From assembly GCA_964627755.1 (NCBI GenBank), contig CAZVIH010000018.1, positions 1 through 64,000 on the forward strand: a stretch of DNA of 64,000 nt, read 5' to 3'. The notes beneath the pieces are model-generated. The model saw only the letters and a list, made by a program, of their open reading frames with translations. It was not told the origin of the DNA and ran no database searches. Positions 52,013-62,000 of this stretch are shown in pieces (within the stretch, counting starts at the first letter, position 1; the number at the start of each line of letters is the position of its first letter). Position numbers and translations under genes: made by a program. The DNA is from B10-G9 sp964627755. GTDB taxonomy: Bacteria; Chloroflexota; Anaerolineae; Anaerolineales; UBA11858.

Positions 52013-53566
52013 TTACAGCTCCTTCTTGGTTATGATTTCCTTAAGTTCACGTTTTAGCACCTTGCCTGCTCCGGAGATAGGCAGATCAGATAAGAGGATC
52101 ACATTTTTAGGGACTTTATAGGTCGCCAACCTTTGCTTCAAAAAATCAATGATTTCGGCCTTATCCACTTCTGCTTCGGGTTTCTTGATGATGCAAGCCA
52201 CACCAATTTCACCCCAGTGTTCATCCGGCATACCAACTACTGCACACATATGCACCGCAGGGTGTTCGTAAAGGGCTTTTTCAATCTCTGCCGGATACAC
52301 ATTCTCTCCGCCACTGATGAACATATCTTTTTTCCTGCCAACGATATAGAAATAGCCTTCTGGGTCGAATTTAGCCAAATCTCCGGTATGGAAGTAACCC
52401 TGCTCGTCGACAACCTCATCGGACGCCTCGGGATTATCATAGTATCCTGAGCAGAAAGAAGGTCCTTTTAAAACCAGTTCCCCAATCTGATCAGGACCAA
52501 GAACCAAACCATCAGTGTCTTTGATCAAAGCTTCCACATAATAATTGGGGCGACCTATCGAACCAGCTTTGCTGATAGCATCCTCCGGGGCCAGGGCAAA
52601 TATCCCCGGGCCGAATTCAGTCATTCCAAAACCCTGTTTGAAATGGATCTTCTTTTCTTCTGTATATTGTTGGACCAGTGGGACAGGAAGCGGAGCGCCC
52701 CCGGATGTACAGAAACGCAGTGAGGACAGATTAGCTTGATCCCAATTCTCTGCCTGAGTCATGATCTGATACATGGTTGGCACACCTGCAAAGACTGTAA
52801 CCGACTCCCTTTCGATCAGATCAAGGATCAGCTCCGGATCAAAGTGCGGCACAAATATAGTGGTTCCCCCAAAGATCACCTGGGGAAGCGTATATACAAA
52901 TAATCCTCCAGTATGGAAGAGTGGAAAGACATTCAAATAGGTATCGTCATGACGAATATCATGAATAACCGTATTAAGAGTGTTCCAGGCAATCATTCTG
53001 TGGGAGATTTGAGCCGCTTTAGGCATCCCTGTTGTCCCCCCAGTAAAGATCAAGGCTGCAATGGTCTCATGGTCCACTCGATCCTCGACCACCGGATCTG
53101 CAGGGCTGTCAGCCAAAGTCTGATGGTAATCCAAACCTTCAAATTCTCCGGAAACTTCTGTGCACAGCATCACTTCCAGAGGATTATCTTGAGATGTGAG
53201 CTCACCGAGAATCTGATTGGCCTGCTCCACATAATCAGCTGAGATGATCAGCGCTCTGGGACCTGTTTGCTTAATGATCTCCAAATTTTCCCGCCAGTGC
53301 AAGCGCCAGTTAAGTGCAGTATGGATAGCCCCAAGTTTGGCACAGGCGAAAAAATTATCCAGATGCTCAATTCCGTCCCTGGCCAGGATGGCAACCCGAT
53401 CCTGAAATCCAATTCCTTTTAAAAGATAGAAATTAGCCAGCTGGTTAGCCCGTTGATTGGCTTCCCGGTAGGTTAGACGGAGGACTGGATTGCGACCGTA
53501 ATCAACAAAAGCTTCCTGGTCCGGACTGTACAACTCCCTGCGACCTAGATAATCTCCTATGTACAT
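52013..53566 (-). CDS. Acyl-CoA synthetase (AMP-forming)
   Basis: Activates a carboxylic acid to its CoA thioester through an acyl-adenylate. The P-loop-like TGGTTGMPKAA (about 178-188), the GFGMTEFGPG adenylation motif, GRKKDMFISGGENVYPAEIE and the catalytic Lys in SGAGKVLKREL at the C-terminus are intact. The 517 residues are full length. It directly precedes the thiolase gene. The substrate class (aromatic, short or medium chain) is not resolved. Confidence 0.93.
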   Translation of the reverse strand: MYIGDYLGRRELYSPDQEAFVDYGRNPVLRLTYREANQRANQLANFYLLKGIGFQDRVAILARDGIEHLDNFFACAKLGAIHTALNWRLHWRENLEIIKQTGPRALIISADYVEQANQILGELTSQDNPLEVMLCTEVSGEFEGLDYHQTLADSPADPVVEDRVDHETIAALIFTGGTTGMPKAAQISHRMIAWNTLNTVIHDIRHDDTYLNVFPLFHTGGLFVYTLPQVIFGGTTIFVPHFDPELILDLIERESVTVFAGVPTMYQIMTQAENWDQANLSSLRFCTSGGAPLPVPLVQQYTEEKKIHFKQGFGMTEFGPGIFALAPEDAISKAGSIGRPNYYVEALIKDTDGLVLGPDQIGELVLKGPSFCSGYYDNPEASDEVVDEQGYFHTGDLAKFDPEGYFYIVGRKKDMFISGGENVYPAEIEKALYEHPAVHMCAVVGMPDEHWGEIGVACIIKKPEAEVDKAEIIDFLKQRLATYKVPKNVILLSDLPISGAGKVLKRELKEIITKKEL

Positions 53567-53608
53567 TGTAAAAACCCTTTATTGGCTTTCAAACCAACTT
53601 AATCCCAG

Positions 53609-54613
53609 CTACTTTGAAGCGGTCCATTTCCAGACTGAGGCGGCCATACTGATCCCTCCCCCGCTGGCACAGAAAAGAACTACATCGCCTGGAGCCGGTC
53701 CCTTGCCTTGATTGACAGCGTCATCCAGAGCCATCACCACACATGGGGATCCTGTATAACCCCATTTATCCATCACCCAGTGTGTATGTTCGATCGGCTG
53801 CTCCAGCAGATCCATCATATATTCAATCGTACGCAGGTTAAGTTGTGTCATCAAAAACAAATCGACATCATCAAAGGTCAGCCCGGCTTTATCCAGGGCG
53901 CCTTTCATCAATTTTGGCCAGTATTCTGTATTAAACGTTTTCGGAAATTTTTTAACAAACTGGACCACTGGTCTGCCAAATTCCTGATAGTTTTCTGGTG
54001 TGGATGGCCGGAAAACTGCACCAGAATAGATTCCCAGAGCGTCATGATACTCACCTTTGGCCAGGAAATTGCTGGCCAGAAATCCTGGTTCATCACCCAC
54101 GCCTAGAACAGCCGCTCCAGCCCCATCAGCAAACAAATTGGCAGTTTTCTTGTCGCTTAGATCTAGAAATCGGCTCATACCGTAGCCACCGGTCACAAGC
54201 ACATATTTAGCAGATTCTTCCGTAGCTAAATAACGAGCTCCCTGATCCAGGGCGGTCACCCAGCCAGCACAGGCGCTGTTGAGATCATAACAACCGGCCT
54301 GGTTCGCGTCTAATTTATGCTGTACCACAACTGATGTTCCTGGAGAGAGATAATCAGGAGTGTCAGTTGAGACGATAATTAAACTCAACTCTTCCGCTTT
54401 CACTCCTGCCCGGGCCAAAGCAGTCCTGGATGCCTCGACGATCAAGTCAGAAGTGGTCTGATCAACACTCATCCAGTGCCGTTCTTTGATTCCAACATTT
54501 TGTAAAAGCCACTCATTGGTTGATGCCCCCAATAATTGATCGATCTCCTCATTCGTGACAACCCGTTCCGGAACATAGCTCCCGGTGGCCAGTATTTGTA
54601 CATTTCTCACCAT
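53609..54613 (-). CDS. FabH-like 3-oxoacyl-ACP synthase III family protein with altered active site
   Basis: The 334 residues align well with FabH, including NSACAGW with the nucleophile Cys (residue 115 from this start), FADGAGAAVLG and the closing GGGISMAAS. The His of the family PHQANLR motif is replaced by Thr (MTQLNLR), and the Asn of the HGNTSAAS motif by Tyr (KWGYTGSP). A decarboxylative condensation is therefore unlikely. Acyl transfer, hydrolysis or a non-decarboxylating condensation is possible. It lies between the alpha/beta hydrolase and acyl-CoA synthetase genes, with thiolase and DUF35 just beyond. The start at 54613 has GAGGTG just upstream. Confidence 0.85.
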   Translation of the reverse strand: MVRNVQILATGSYVPERVVTNEEIDQLLGASTNEWLLQNVGIKERHWMSVDQTTSDLIVEASRTALARAGVKAEELSLIIVSTDTPDYLSPGTSVVVQHKLDANQAGCYDLNSACAGWVTALDQGARYLATEESAKYVLVTGGYGMSRFLDLSDKKTANLFADGAGAAVLGVGDEPGFLASNFLAKGEYHDALGIYSGAVFRPSTPENYQEFGRPVVQFVKKFPKTFNTEYWPKLMKGALDKAGLTFDDVDLFLMTQLNLRTIEYMMDLLEQPIEHTHWVMDKWGYTGSPCVVMALDDAVNQGKGPAPGDVVLFCASGGGISMAASVWKWTASK

Positions 54614-54643
54614 TTTCACCTCATAAATAATCGCTTGGTATGT

Positions 54644-55456
54644 TTATCCCTGCAACAAAAATTCCTTCAATGCTTCCGCAGCAGCGGAAGGATTCTCAAT
54701 AGGGAACATATGGCCCGTATCAGGTATCAGCACCACCTGCGACTGATGGATCTTTTCCGCCATCAATTTCGCATTTCCGGGAGGTACTACGCGATCAAAT
54801 TCACCAAACAGGATCAGGGTAGGGACCTTGATCGAGGCCATCCGTTCATCTACCTGAGCATCGCTGTAGGCAGCTGTTCCAGCACCGGCAGCCACCTGAG
54901 CTTGGTACTGAGCTGAAGGAACTGGATTCGTGAATCGGTAATCAATCAGATCCTGAACAATTTGGGGTTGTTTCTCAGCGAATCCCGGTGCACAGGCGAT
55001 CTCTATCCCTCGCTTTACCAGTTCTACGGGATCTCCCCCCCTAGTGGTCATAACCTCCAGGGCTTCGGGAGTCACAGGTATAACCTTCATACCGCCATGA
55101 TTGGTGCTGGCCAGGATCAGCTTCCCAACCAGATCAGGACGGTTGATGACCAGTTCTTGGGCAATGAAACCTCCCAGGGAATGCCCCAACACAGCAACTT
55201 GTTCAAGATTCAACGCATCCAGCAAACCAGCAGTATCTTCAGCCATCATAGGAACTGTATAAGGGCCTTCAGGATGGCTGCTTTTTCCAGCGCCCCGATT
55301 ATCAAAGGTGATCACTTGGAAATGATCGCTCAATTCCGCGACAAGTTTTTGCCAGTACCATAAGCCATAACCCAATCCAGTTATGAGCAACAAGGGCTGC
55401 CCATTGCCGTGGATTTCATAGTAGATCTCAATTCCACTCGATTCAATCTTTGGCAT
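54644..55456 (-). CDS. Alpha/beta hydrolase
   Basis: Serine hydrolase, possibly an enol-lactonase, thioesterase or esterase. The nucleophile is in LGHSLGGF, the acid in FGEFDRVV and the His in DTGHMFPIE; the oxyanion segment LLLITGLGYGLWYW is near the N-terminus. The 270-residue length is typical. ATG 55456 has AAGGAG 5 bases upstream and lies 2 bases after the stop codon of the fusion gene. It is distinct from the other hydrolase of the operon. Confidence 0.88.
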   Translation of the reverse strand: MPKIESSGIEIYYEIHGNGQPLLLITGLGYGLWYWQKLVAELSDHFQVITFDNRGAGKSSHPEGPYTVPMMAEDTAGLLDALNLEQVAVLGHSLGGFIAQELVINRPDLVGKLILASTNHGGMKVIPVTPEALEVMTTRGGDPVELVKRGIEIACAPGFAEKQPQIVQDLIDYRFTNPVPSAQYQAQVAAGAGTAAYSDAQVDERMASIKVPTLILFGEFDRVVPPGNAKLMAEKIHQSQVVLIPDTGHMFPIENPSAAAEALKEFLLQG

Positions 55457-55458
55457 GA

Positions 55459-57915
55459 TCACTCCTTCAGTTTTAGCAAGCTCTTTTCTGTCACCCAGCG
55501 GCCCTTGATTGCTCTCTGCAAGGCTAAACTGGTTATCCCGCGATGGTCATCAGCTGTGTAGCTAATGGGTGGGATCAGCCCTCCTGTCCAATCTTGCAGA
55601 CTTTCCAGGGCTTTAAAAAATCCTTCCCGGGTCAATTCGGGACCTGCTCTGCGCAAACCTTCAACAACAATCTGAGCAGCTGCATATCCAATCCGGCTGT
55701 GTGAACCTGGTATTTCATCTGGATAGAGCCGAGACATCTGCCTGACAAACAATCTTTCTCCACGATGCGAACGCGGACCTGAAGGGTATCCAGTTGCCCG
55801 CAGTCCCTGAGCAGCCCTCGCACCAGAAATCTTAAGAAGATCCGGACCCGAGATCACATAACTGCCCAGCCATTCTGGCTGATAGTCCACTACCATGGCT
55901 GCCCGCAGTAAATCAGAGACTGGTTTGACATAGGAATACAGAACAACCAGATCAACTCCGGCTTTTTTAAATGCATCCACCCAATCAGCTGGGGCACTTT
56001 CTCCACTTGTATGGGTCAAATGAAGTACTGCTTTTTGCTTATTCTTTTCCAATTCATGAATGAAAGCTGCTGAACCTTCCTGTCCATACTGGTCATCTAC
56101 AGACAGCAAACCAATTTTCTTGCCTGGATGATCCTCCATTACGTATTGAGCCAGGATAGTTCCCTCAATATCATAGGAAGGCTGTAGTGCAAAGTAGTTC
56201 CGTTTGAAAGGTTTACTCCATAAAGAGATGCCGCTGTGGGGAGAGAAGACAGGAATATTTCCCTCCAGCAGAATATCTTTCATTGCCAGGTTGGGAGCAG
56301 TTCCCAGGGGGCTTACCACAGCGAATATCCCCCCGGGGTATTCATGGACAAGTTTTCGGGCGGCCTTTTTTGCCCGCGAGGAATCAAAAGCGTGATCCTC
56401 TATGACTAATTCAAGTTTCCTTCCATGAATTCCACCCCAATGATTAACATGGTCATAATAAGCAGTAACTCCTCGAAGGGCAGCCAATCCGATGCTAGCC
56501 TGAGGTCCGGAAAGGTCAGTCAGGGTTCCCAGTTTGATCTTTTCAGAAGATACCCCTGGAGCGGAACCTTTGATTCCTTTGGGTTCAGATGTAAATCCAG
56601 GCACCACCAGGCGGGGAACGATACCCAAACGGGCTGCCTCATCTTCAATCCAGGATCGAAAATCCGGATGGGCGATGCCGATTAGAGCTTTCATGCGGTC
56701 CTTGACAGACAATCCGCGCAGACGAGCACTGCCATATTCAGTAACCACGGTATCCACATCCTGACCAGGAATGGTAATTTCTGCGCCTTCGGCCAGCGAG
56801 GGGACAATAGTGGATATTGAACCTCTTTTTGCAGTGGATCGCAGGGCAATAATTCCTCTTCCTCCTGGTGACATTTGAGCCCCGCGGTGTGTATCTAATT
56901 GGCCCCCGGTTCCGCTGTAATGGCGTGGGCCAATACTCTGGGAACATACCTGACCATTGATATCCACCTGGAGGGCGGTATTAACACTGATCATTTTATT
57001 ATTCTGAGCAATAATATATGGATCGTTGGTCACCTTGCCCTGCTGGAATTCCACTCCCAGATTCATATCAACAAAATCATATAGCTTCTGGGATCCCAGG
57101 GCGAATGCTCCTACCATTTTTTCTTTCCAAAGTGTTTTTTCTTTACCAGTGATCACCCCCGCTTGATAGAGATCCACCATGCCATCAGTGAACATCTCAG
57201 TATGGATGCCTAAATCCCGGCGTTCCAACAGGAATTTAGTGATCGCATTAGGTATGCCGCCAATCCCCAGCTGCAAGGTAGAACCGTCTTCGATCAACTC
57301 AGCAATATAACCTCCAATATCCTGCTCCCAGGGTGCGGGAGGAGCTGAGGGCAGCTCGAATATTGGCACATGATTTTCCACCAAATAATCAACCTCATTA
57401 ATATGTATCTGAGTATCACCCAGGGTTAGAGGTAAATTCTCATTGATCTCCAAGATAACCAGGTCTGCTGCCTCTATGAGCATCTTTTCTATCACCAGAC
57501 AGGTTGATAGGGACATATAACCCCGTTCATCTGGAGGTGTTGCCGTACCCCAAAACACATCCAGGTGATTATCTGCGGCTTCCAGTCGTACTTTCGCCGC
57601 TGCATGAAGATTATTGGGAATATAGGAAATCCTTCCGCCGGGATGCACCTCTCTGTCCGGAGCACCGTAAAACCAATTTTCAACAAAAAAATGTCCTGCC
57701 ATTTCCGAATTGAGGACAAAATCATACTTGCGCAGAGGAAGGCAAACCCATACCTGGACATCCTCGAGCCGGTCTTTATGTTTACCCAGCTCGGTCAGCA
57801 AACCGACCGGCTCTGAAGCAGCCATAGCCGTGCCTATCGTATGGTGAGATTGGATCATTCCCACAGCATCTTGAATAGAAATCAGTTTTTGGTTAAGGCG
57901 TTGGTTTGATTTCAT
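55459..57915 (-). CDS. Fusion of acetyl-CoA hydrolase/4-hydroxybutyrate CoA-transferase and periplasmic-binding-protein domain
   Basis: An 818-residue protein with two complete domains. Residues 1 to about 440 form a class I CoA-transferase of the acetyl-CoA hydrolase/4-hydroxybutyrate CoA-transferase family. It has GIGGIPNA (217-224), HTEMFTDG with the likely catalytic Glu240, and EYGSARLRG near 393. After a Gly/Ser/Pro linker (about 440-457), residues 458-818 form a type I periplasmic-binding (LIV-receptor) domain starting KIKLGTLTDLSGPQASIG. There is no signal peptide, so the binding domain must be cytoplasmic. It may sense or present the substrate. The gene follows the SDR gene by 5 bases. 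The frame is open throughout. I know of no characterised protein with this architecture. Confidence 0.88.
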   Translation of the reverse strand: MKSNQRLNQKLISIQDAVGMIQSHHTIGTAMAASEPVGLLTELGKHKDRLEDVQVWVCLPLRKYDFVLNSEMAGHFFVENWFYGAPDREVHPGGRISYIPNNLHAAAKVRLEAADNHLDVFWGTATPPDERGYMSLSTCLVIEKMLIEAADLVILEINENLPLTLGDTQIHINEVDYLVENHVPIFELPSAPPAPWEQDIGGYIAELIEDGSTLQLGIGGIPNAITKFLLERRDLGIHTEMFTDGMVDLYQAGVITGKEKTLWKEKMVGAFALGSQKLYDFVDMNLGVEFQQGKVTNDPYIIAQNNKMISVNTALQVDINGQVCSQSIGPRHYSGTGGQLDTHRGAQMSPGGRGIIALRSTAKRGSISTIVPSLAEGAEITIPGQDVDTVVTEYGSARLRGLSVKDRMKALIGIAHPDFRSWIEDEAARLGIVPRLVVPGFTSEPKGIKGSAPGVSSEKIKLGTLTDLSGPQASIGLAALRGVTAYYDHVNHWGGIHGRKLELVIEDHAFDSSRAKKAARKLVHEYPGGIFAVVSPLGTAPNLAMKDILLEGNIPVFSPHSGISLWSKPFKRNYFALQPSYDIEGTILAQYVMEDHPGKKIGLLSVDDQYGQEGSAAFIHELEKNKQKAVLHLTHTSGESAPADWVDAFKKAGVDLVVLYSYVKPVSDLLRAAMVVDYQPEWLGSYVISGPDLLKISGARAAQGLRATGYPSGPRSHRGERLFVRQMSRLYPDEIPGSHSRIGYAAAQIVVEGLRRAGPELTREGFFKALESLQDWTGGLIPPISYTADDHRGITSLALQRAIKGRWVTEKSLLKLKE

Positions 57916-57920
57916 AACTA

Positions 57921-58694
57921 TTATGTCCCAACTACAATACCGCCATCTACGCTCAAAACTGTACCGCTGATGAAGCTGGCCTGGTCAGAGGCCAGAAAAG
58001 CATAGGCATTAGCAATATCTTCGGGCTGTCCGAGCCGGCCCAGCGGTGTGTGTTGTTTCATTCCATCCAGAATTTTCTCTGGCATGGCCATGACCATCTC
58101 TGTCGCTATGAATCCAGGAGCAACGGCATTAACTCTGACTCCGAAGCGGCCAAGCTCACGGGCCCATACTTTGGTCATGCCAATCACTCCAGATTTAGTT
58201 GCCACATAATTCGTTTGTCCGAAGTTCCCGTATAATCCAACAACAGAGGTTGCATTCAAAACCACCCCGCCTTTCTGCCGGATCATATATGGAGTAACAG
58301 CTCTGGTACAGATAAAAACTCCCCGAAGATTAACATCTATCACCATGTCAAACATTTCATCTGTCATGCGCTTCTGAATTTCCCCATCCTTGACTTTGAC
58401 CAGTTGGCCGTCTCGGAGTATGCCCGCATTGTTGATAAGAATATCGACTTTTCCCCATTCTTCAACAAGTGCTTCCACAGCAGCATCCACATCTTCAGAC
58501 TGAGTGACGTTCACATGCTTGTAAAGCGCAATTTCATTCCGGCCGTTAATATCTGCAGCCAGCTGCTCTCCAACCTCATCTGCAAGGTCCCAGATTGCCA
58601 CCTGGGCCCCCTCTCTGGCAAACTTTTCGGCTACAGAACGGCCAATCCCATTTGCTCCTCCAGTTACGATAACTACTTTATCTTTGAAACGCAT
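57921..58694 (-). CDS. Short-chain dehydrogenase/reductase (FabG-like)
   Basis: NAD(P)-dependent 3-hydroxyacyl dehydrogenase or 3-oxoacyl reductase. The Rossmann motif TGGANGIG (10-17), NNAGI, the catalytic Ser in NATSVVG and the Tyr-x-x-x-Lys in NYVATKSG are complete. The 257-residue length is typical. GGAGG precedes the ATG. It begins the enzyme part of the operon and would supply the oxidation step before the thiolase. Confidence 0.92.
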   Translation of the reverse strand: MRFKDKVVIVTGGANGIGRSVAEKFAREGAQVAIWDLADEVGEQLAADINGRNEIALYKHVNVTQSEDVDAAVEALVEEWGKVDILINNAGILRDGQLVKVKDGEIQKRMTDEMFDMVIDVNLRGVFICTRAVTPYMIRQKGGVVLNATSVVGLYGNFGQTNYVATKSGVIGMTKVWARELGRFGVRVNAVAPGFIATEMVMAMPEKILDGMKQHTPLGRLGQPEDIANAYAFLASDQASFISGTVLSVDGGIVVGT

Positions 58695-58732
58695 CCTGTA
58701 CCTCCGAATATTCCTGAATTACTTTTATGTAA

Positions 58733-58969
58733 TCAATTATCACCAACTGGATCAGCTGGCAACCGTGAGCTTATATTGGGCGGGGACATTTGATGAATGG
58801 GTACAAACTGCTGAATAAAAGATTCCACATCAGACCAATAAATGAATGAGAGTTCCTGATCAGATTGAACATGACGAATGATCCCCCGTAAAGTTGCAGC
58901 GGATTCATTTAGTGCAGGTTCTTCAATAATCCGAATCACAAAGGAAGAAATATCCAGAGACTCTGTCAT
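58733..58969 (-). CDS. Small conserved-looking protein of unknown function
   Basis: A 78-residue soluble protein without signal or helix anchor. The pattern FVIRIIEEPALNESAATLRGIIRHVQS followed by an aromatic FIYWSDVESFIQQFV resembles short proteins I recall next to large regulators in Chloroflexota. It lies between the SARP/STAND regulator and the SDR gene, on the same strand. There is no good ribosome site. It may be an accessory of the regulator; this is inference. Confidence 0.5.
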   Translation of the reverse strand: MTESLDISSFVIRIIEEPALNESAATLRGIIRHVQSDQELSFIYWSDVESFIQQFVPIHQMSPPNISSRLPADPVGDN

Positions 58970-59027
58970 ACGCGGAAGTATAACAAATGGAGATTACAGG
59001 CTGGTTACATAGAAAATAAAAAAGGGA

Positions 59028-62000
59028 TCAACTTTTTTGGCCAACCAGGTTATGATAGCTGGCCAGGGTCTCTGGTGAAGGAGAAATATCTAATTCCTTC
59101 TTAAATACCTCAACACAGCGCTGATAAGTTCTAGCCACCTGTCCATGGTCTCCAAGCTGGTCATAGGCTGCCATCAGGTGGCGGTAGGCACGCTCCCAAC
59201 AATCATCCAGTGAAAGAATCTGCTGGCTGAGTTGAATGGTCTGTTCGGCATTGTGATCTTTAAGGTAAAACTCACACAAGTGATCAGCCGCTTGGAGATA
59301 TGATACAAAGAGTTGTTCCCGTTTGGCAACTGCCCATGTTTCATAGCGTATATCTGGGAGATACTCACCTTGATATAGTTCCAAGGCTTGCTCCAGGACA
59401 GGGATTGCTTCCTGAGGGGATTGAAGCAGCAGACTGTCCACTTTTTTAAGCAATGTCAAAAAAATATTGGTATCTAGCCATAAGTCAGCTTCTGGGCGTA
59501 AGGCATATCTGCTGTTATTCCGAATAATATAGGCAGAATCGCATCCAGGCTTTCGATTGGGCTCAAGAACACGATAAAGACTGCTGAGAGCGACTTTAAA
59601 GTTGCGTTCAGATGCATCCAGACTAATGCCCGGCCAGAGATATTCAAAGATCTGTTCCCGCTCCAGCGGTTGATCGTTAAAGGTAATTAACAATTGGAAG
59701 AGATGACGCGATTTCGACCGCTGCCAGCCATTTTGAGGGATCAAACTTGGCCCACGCCAGGCATCAAAGTTGCCCAGGGTGAAAACCCGAAGCTGATAGC
59801 CGGGGTGTAATGATATTTCGGGAAGACCGATCTCTTTCAGTAGATCCCTGGCATATGAGGCTTCCCATTCCTGATTCCTGGCAAGTATCAACAGGGGAAT
59901 TAATTCTCGCTCATTTTGAGGACTGAGCAGTGTTGGACGGGTGAATAGGAAACCATAATCATTCTCCTTGCAGCTCACAAGCACATCCGTCAGCTCTCCC
60001 TTCAAAAGATCCATTTTTCCTTGCTGGAACCAGCTCAAACAACGCCAAAGACGGACAGCAGTTGTTCCAAAAGGATCGCTGCATTCCTGAAATCCCCGCA
60101 GCGCATCTTTGAGCCAGGTATCAGCAGATTTAAACCTGTTGGCCTGTACGAGATTGGCCACCATAGTCAGGCGCACCAGAGAAGCTATCCATTCATCACC
60201 TGCTCTCATGGCAATATCAATTGCCAGATCTGCATTATGTGTTGCCCTTTCAATATCCCCCTGGTATCCATAGGACCGGCAAAGGCCCCAATGGGCTTCT
60301 ACTCGGAGCCGGGGAACTGCCAGAGAATGACTGGCCTGCACAGCTTGTTCATATTCGGTTCGCGATAAACCAAAATTTCCTTTTCCAGGTAAAAGTGTCA
60401 GAGCATGTCCTTGCCGGATGTGACCTACAGCCTGAACAAAGGGAGACTCCAGTTCCAATCCCCGCTGGGTGCCCTCAATTGCACATTGGTAGGCAGCTTC
60501 ACCTTCACCTTGAAAAGCATAAATTAGGGAGAGAACCAGCAGGGTCTCACGGTGAGCACGCGGAGTTTGAACTGGCTTTTCACGTTCATCTCTGGCCCGA
60601 TTTTCCAATTTTTCCCGGGCTTCTTTAAGTTTGCCAGTCCGCAGAAGCACTCTACAGTGTAGTTCTGACTTGGAGGGACCTTCCTGGCGGAGTTCCTCTG
60701 CTTTCTGGCGGAATATTTCAGATTCATGGGGTTTTCCAGCGTTAAGTTTATTCTCTGCCAACAATTCATAGAGACGCGCATTGGCCTCCCGGTCATCTGT
60801 TCCATCAGATAAACGCAACGCTTGCTGGAGAAGTTCTGAAGCTCGGCTGGGATTGACAGTGTCCAGGTAAATCCTTGCCTGTCCTCGAAGAGCCCGTCCC
60901 ACTTCAGCAAAATCTCCCCGTTCTCGCCATATATTTTCAGCCTGTTCATACCATCCCAAAGATTCCTGATATCTGCTTTTTAAACGGGCCAAGTCCCCCA
61001 GATAATTGATCAGGATAGGATAGTTCAATAATTGTTCAGGCGGCAGGTGATCCAGATGATTCTCAAGGGAATCCAGATAACCTGCCCTCAATAAATCAGT
61101 ACCATGATCCGAGAGCAGCTTTGCAGCCAAATCATACTGTTTTGCATGAAATGCATGATAGAGAGCCGATTCGCTGTTTCCTTGGGCAACAAAGAATTCA
61201 GCTCCTAATCCATGCCAAATCTTTTTCTGTTTTTCATCTGTCAGCTGCCTTAATAGTCGGTGAAAGATGTGCTGATAACGGATCGACTTATTACCGAGAT
61301 CAACCACAAACAGATCTTGCCGGATTAGATAATCAAGCATAGCTTCGCTGTCATTGCTTTTTCGAAGGGCATCACACGCTTCGGCTGTCATCACCCGTAA
61401 TGTGGCCGAGGACTTTAAGAAATCCCGGATATCTTCTGGTTGTTTATCCAGCACCTCGTGGATGAGAATGGCAAATAAATTTTCCATAGTTGAAGCCTGA
61501 TAGGAAAGTGCCTCTTCCACTGATGCAACCGCAACGCTTCGTAGACTCTGCCAAATTACATGTAAAGCTAGAGCCCATCCTTCTGTCTCAAGATGCAGGG
61601 TGTGGATCTCAGGAGGTGTCAATTCATAGTTGTATTGGTTTAAATAGAGATCCTTGATTTCCGAGGGAGTGAAAGAAAGAGTGGCCTGATCGATACTCAA
61701 CACCTCTCCCTGAGACTGCCAGCGGAACAGATCCGGCAGACGGATGGGGTAACGGGAGGAGAACAAAAAATGAACATTTTTGGGTGAAAGGCTAATCAGA
61801 CGGTCTAACAGCAAGGCGATCTCTTCATTTTCCAAAACCAGCTGGATATCGTCAAGAATAAATAAGATTTCTACTGACAGTTCATTCAGTGAGTTGATGA
61901 ATTGATCGATAATGACCCGGGAAGGAATGGGACCTTGTGCGGTATCCCAATCCTCAAGAAGCTGAAGGGGCATGCTGGTTAACTGTGGAAAGACTCGAAA

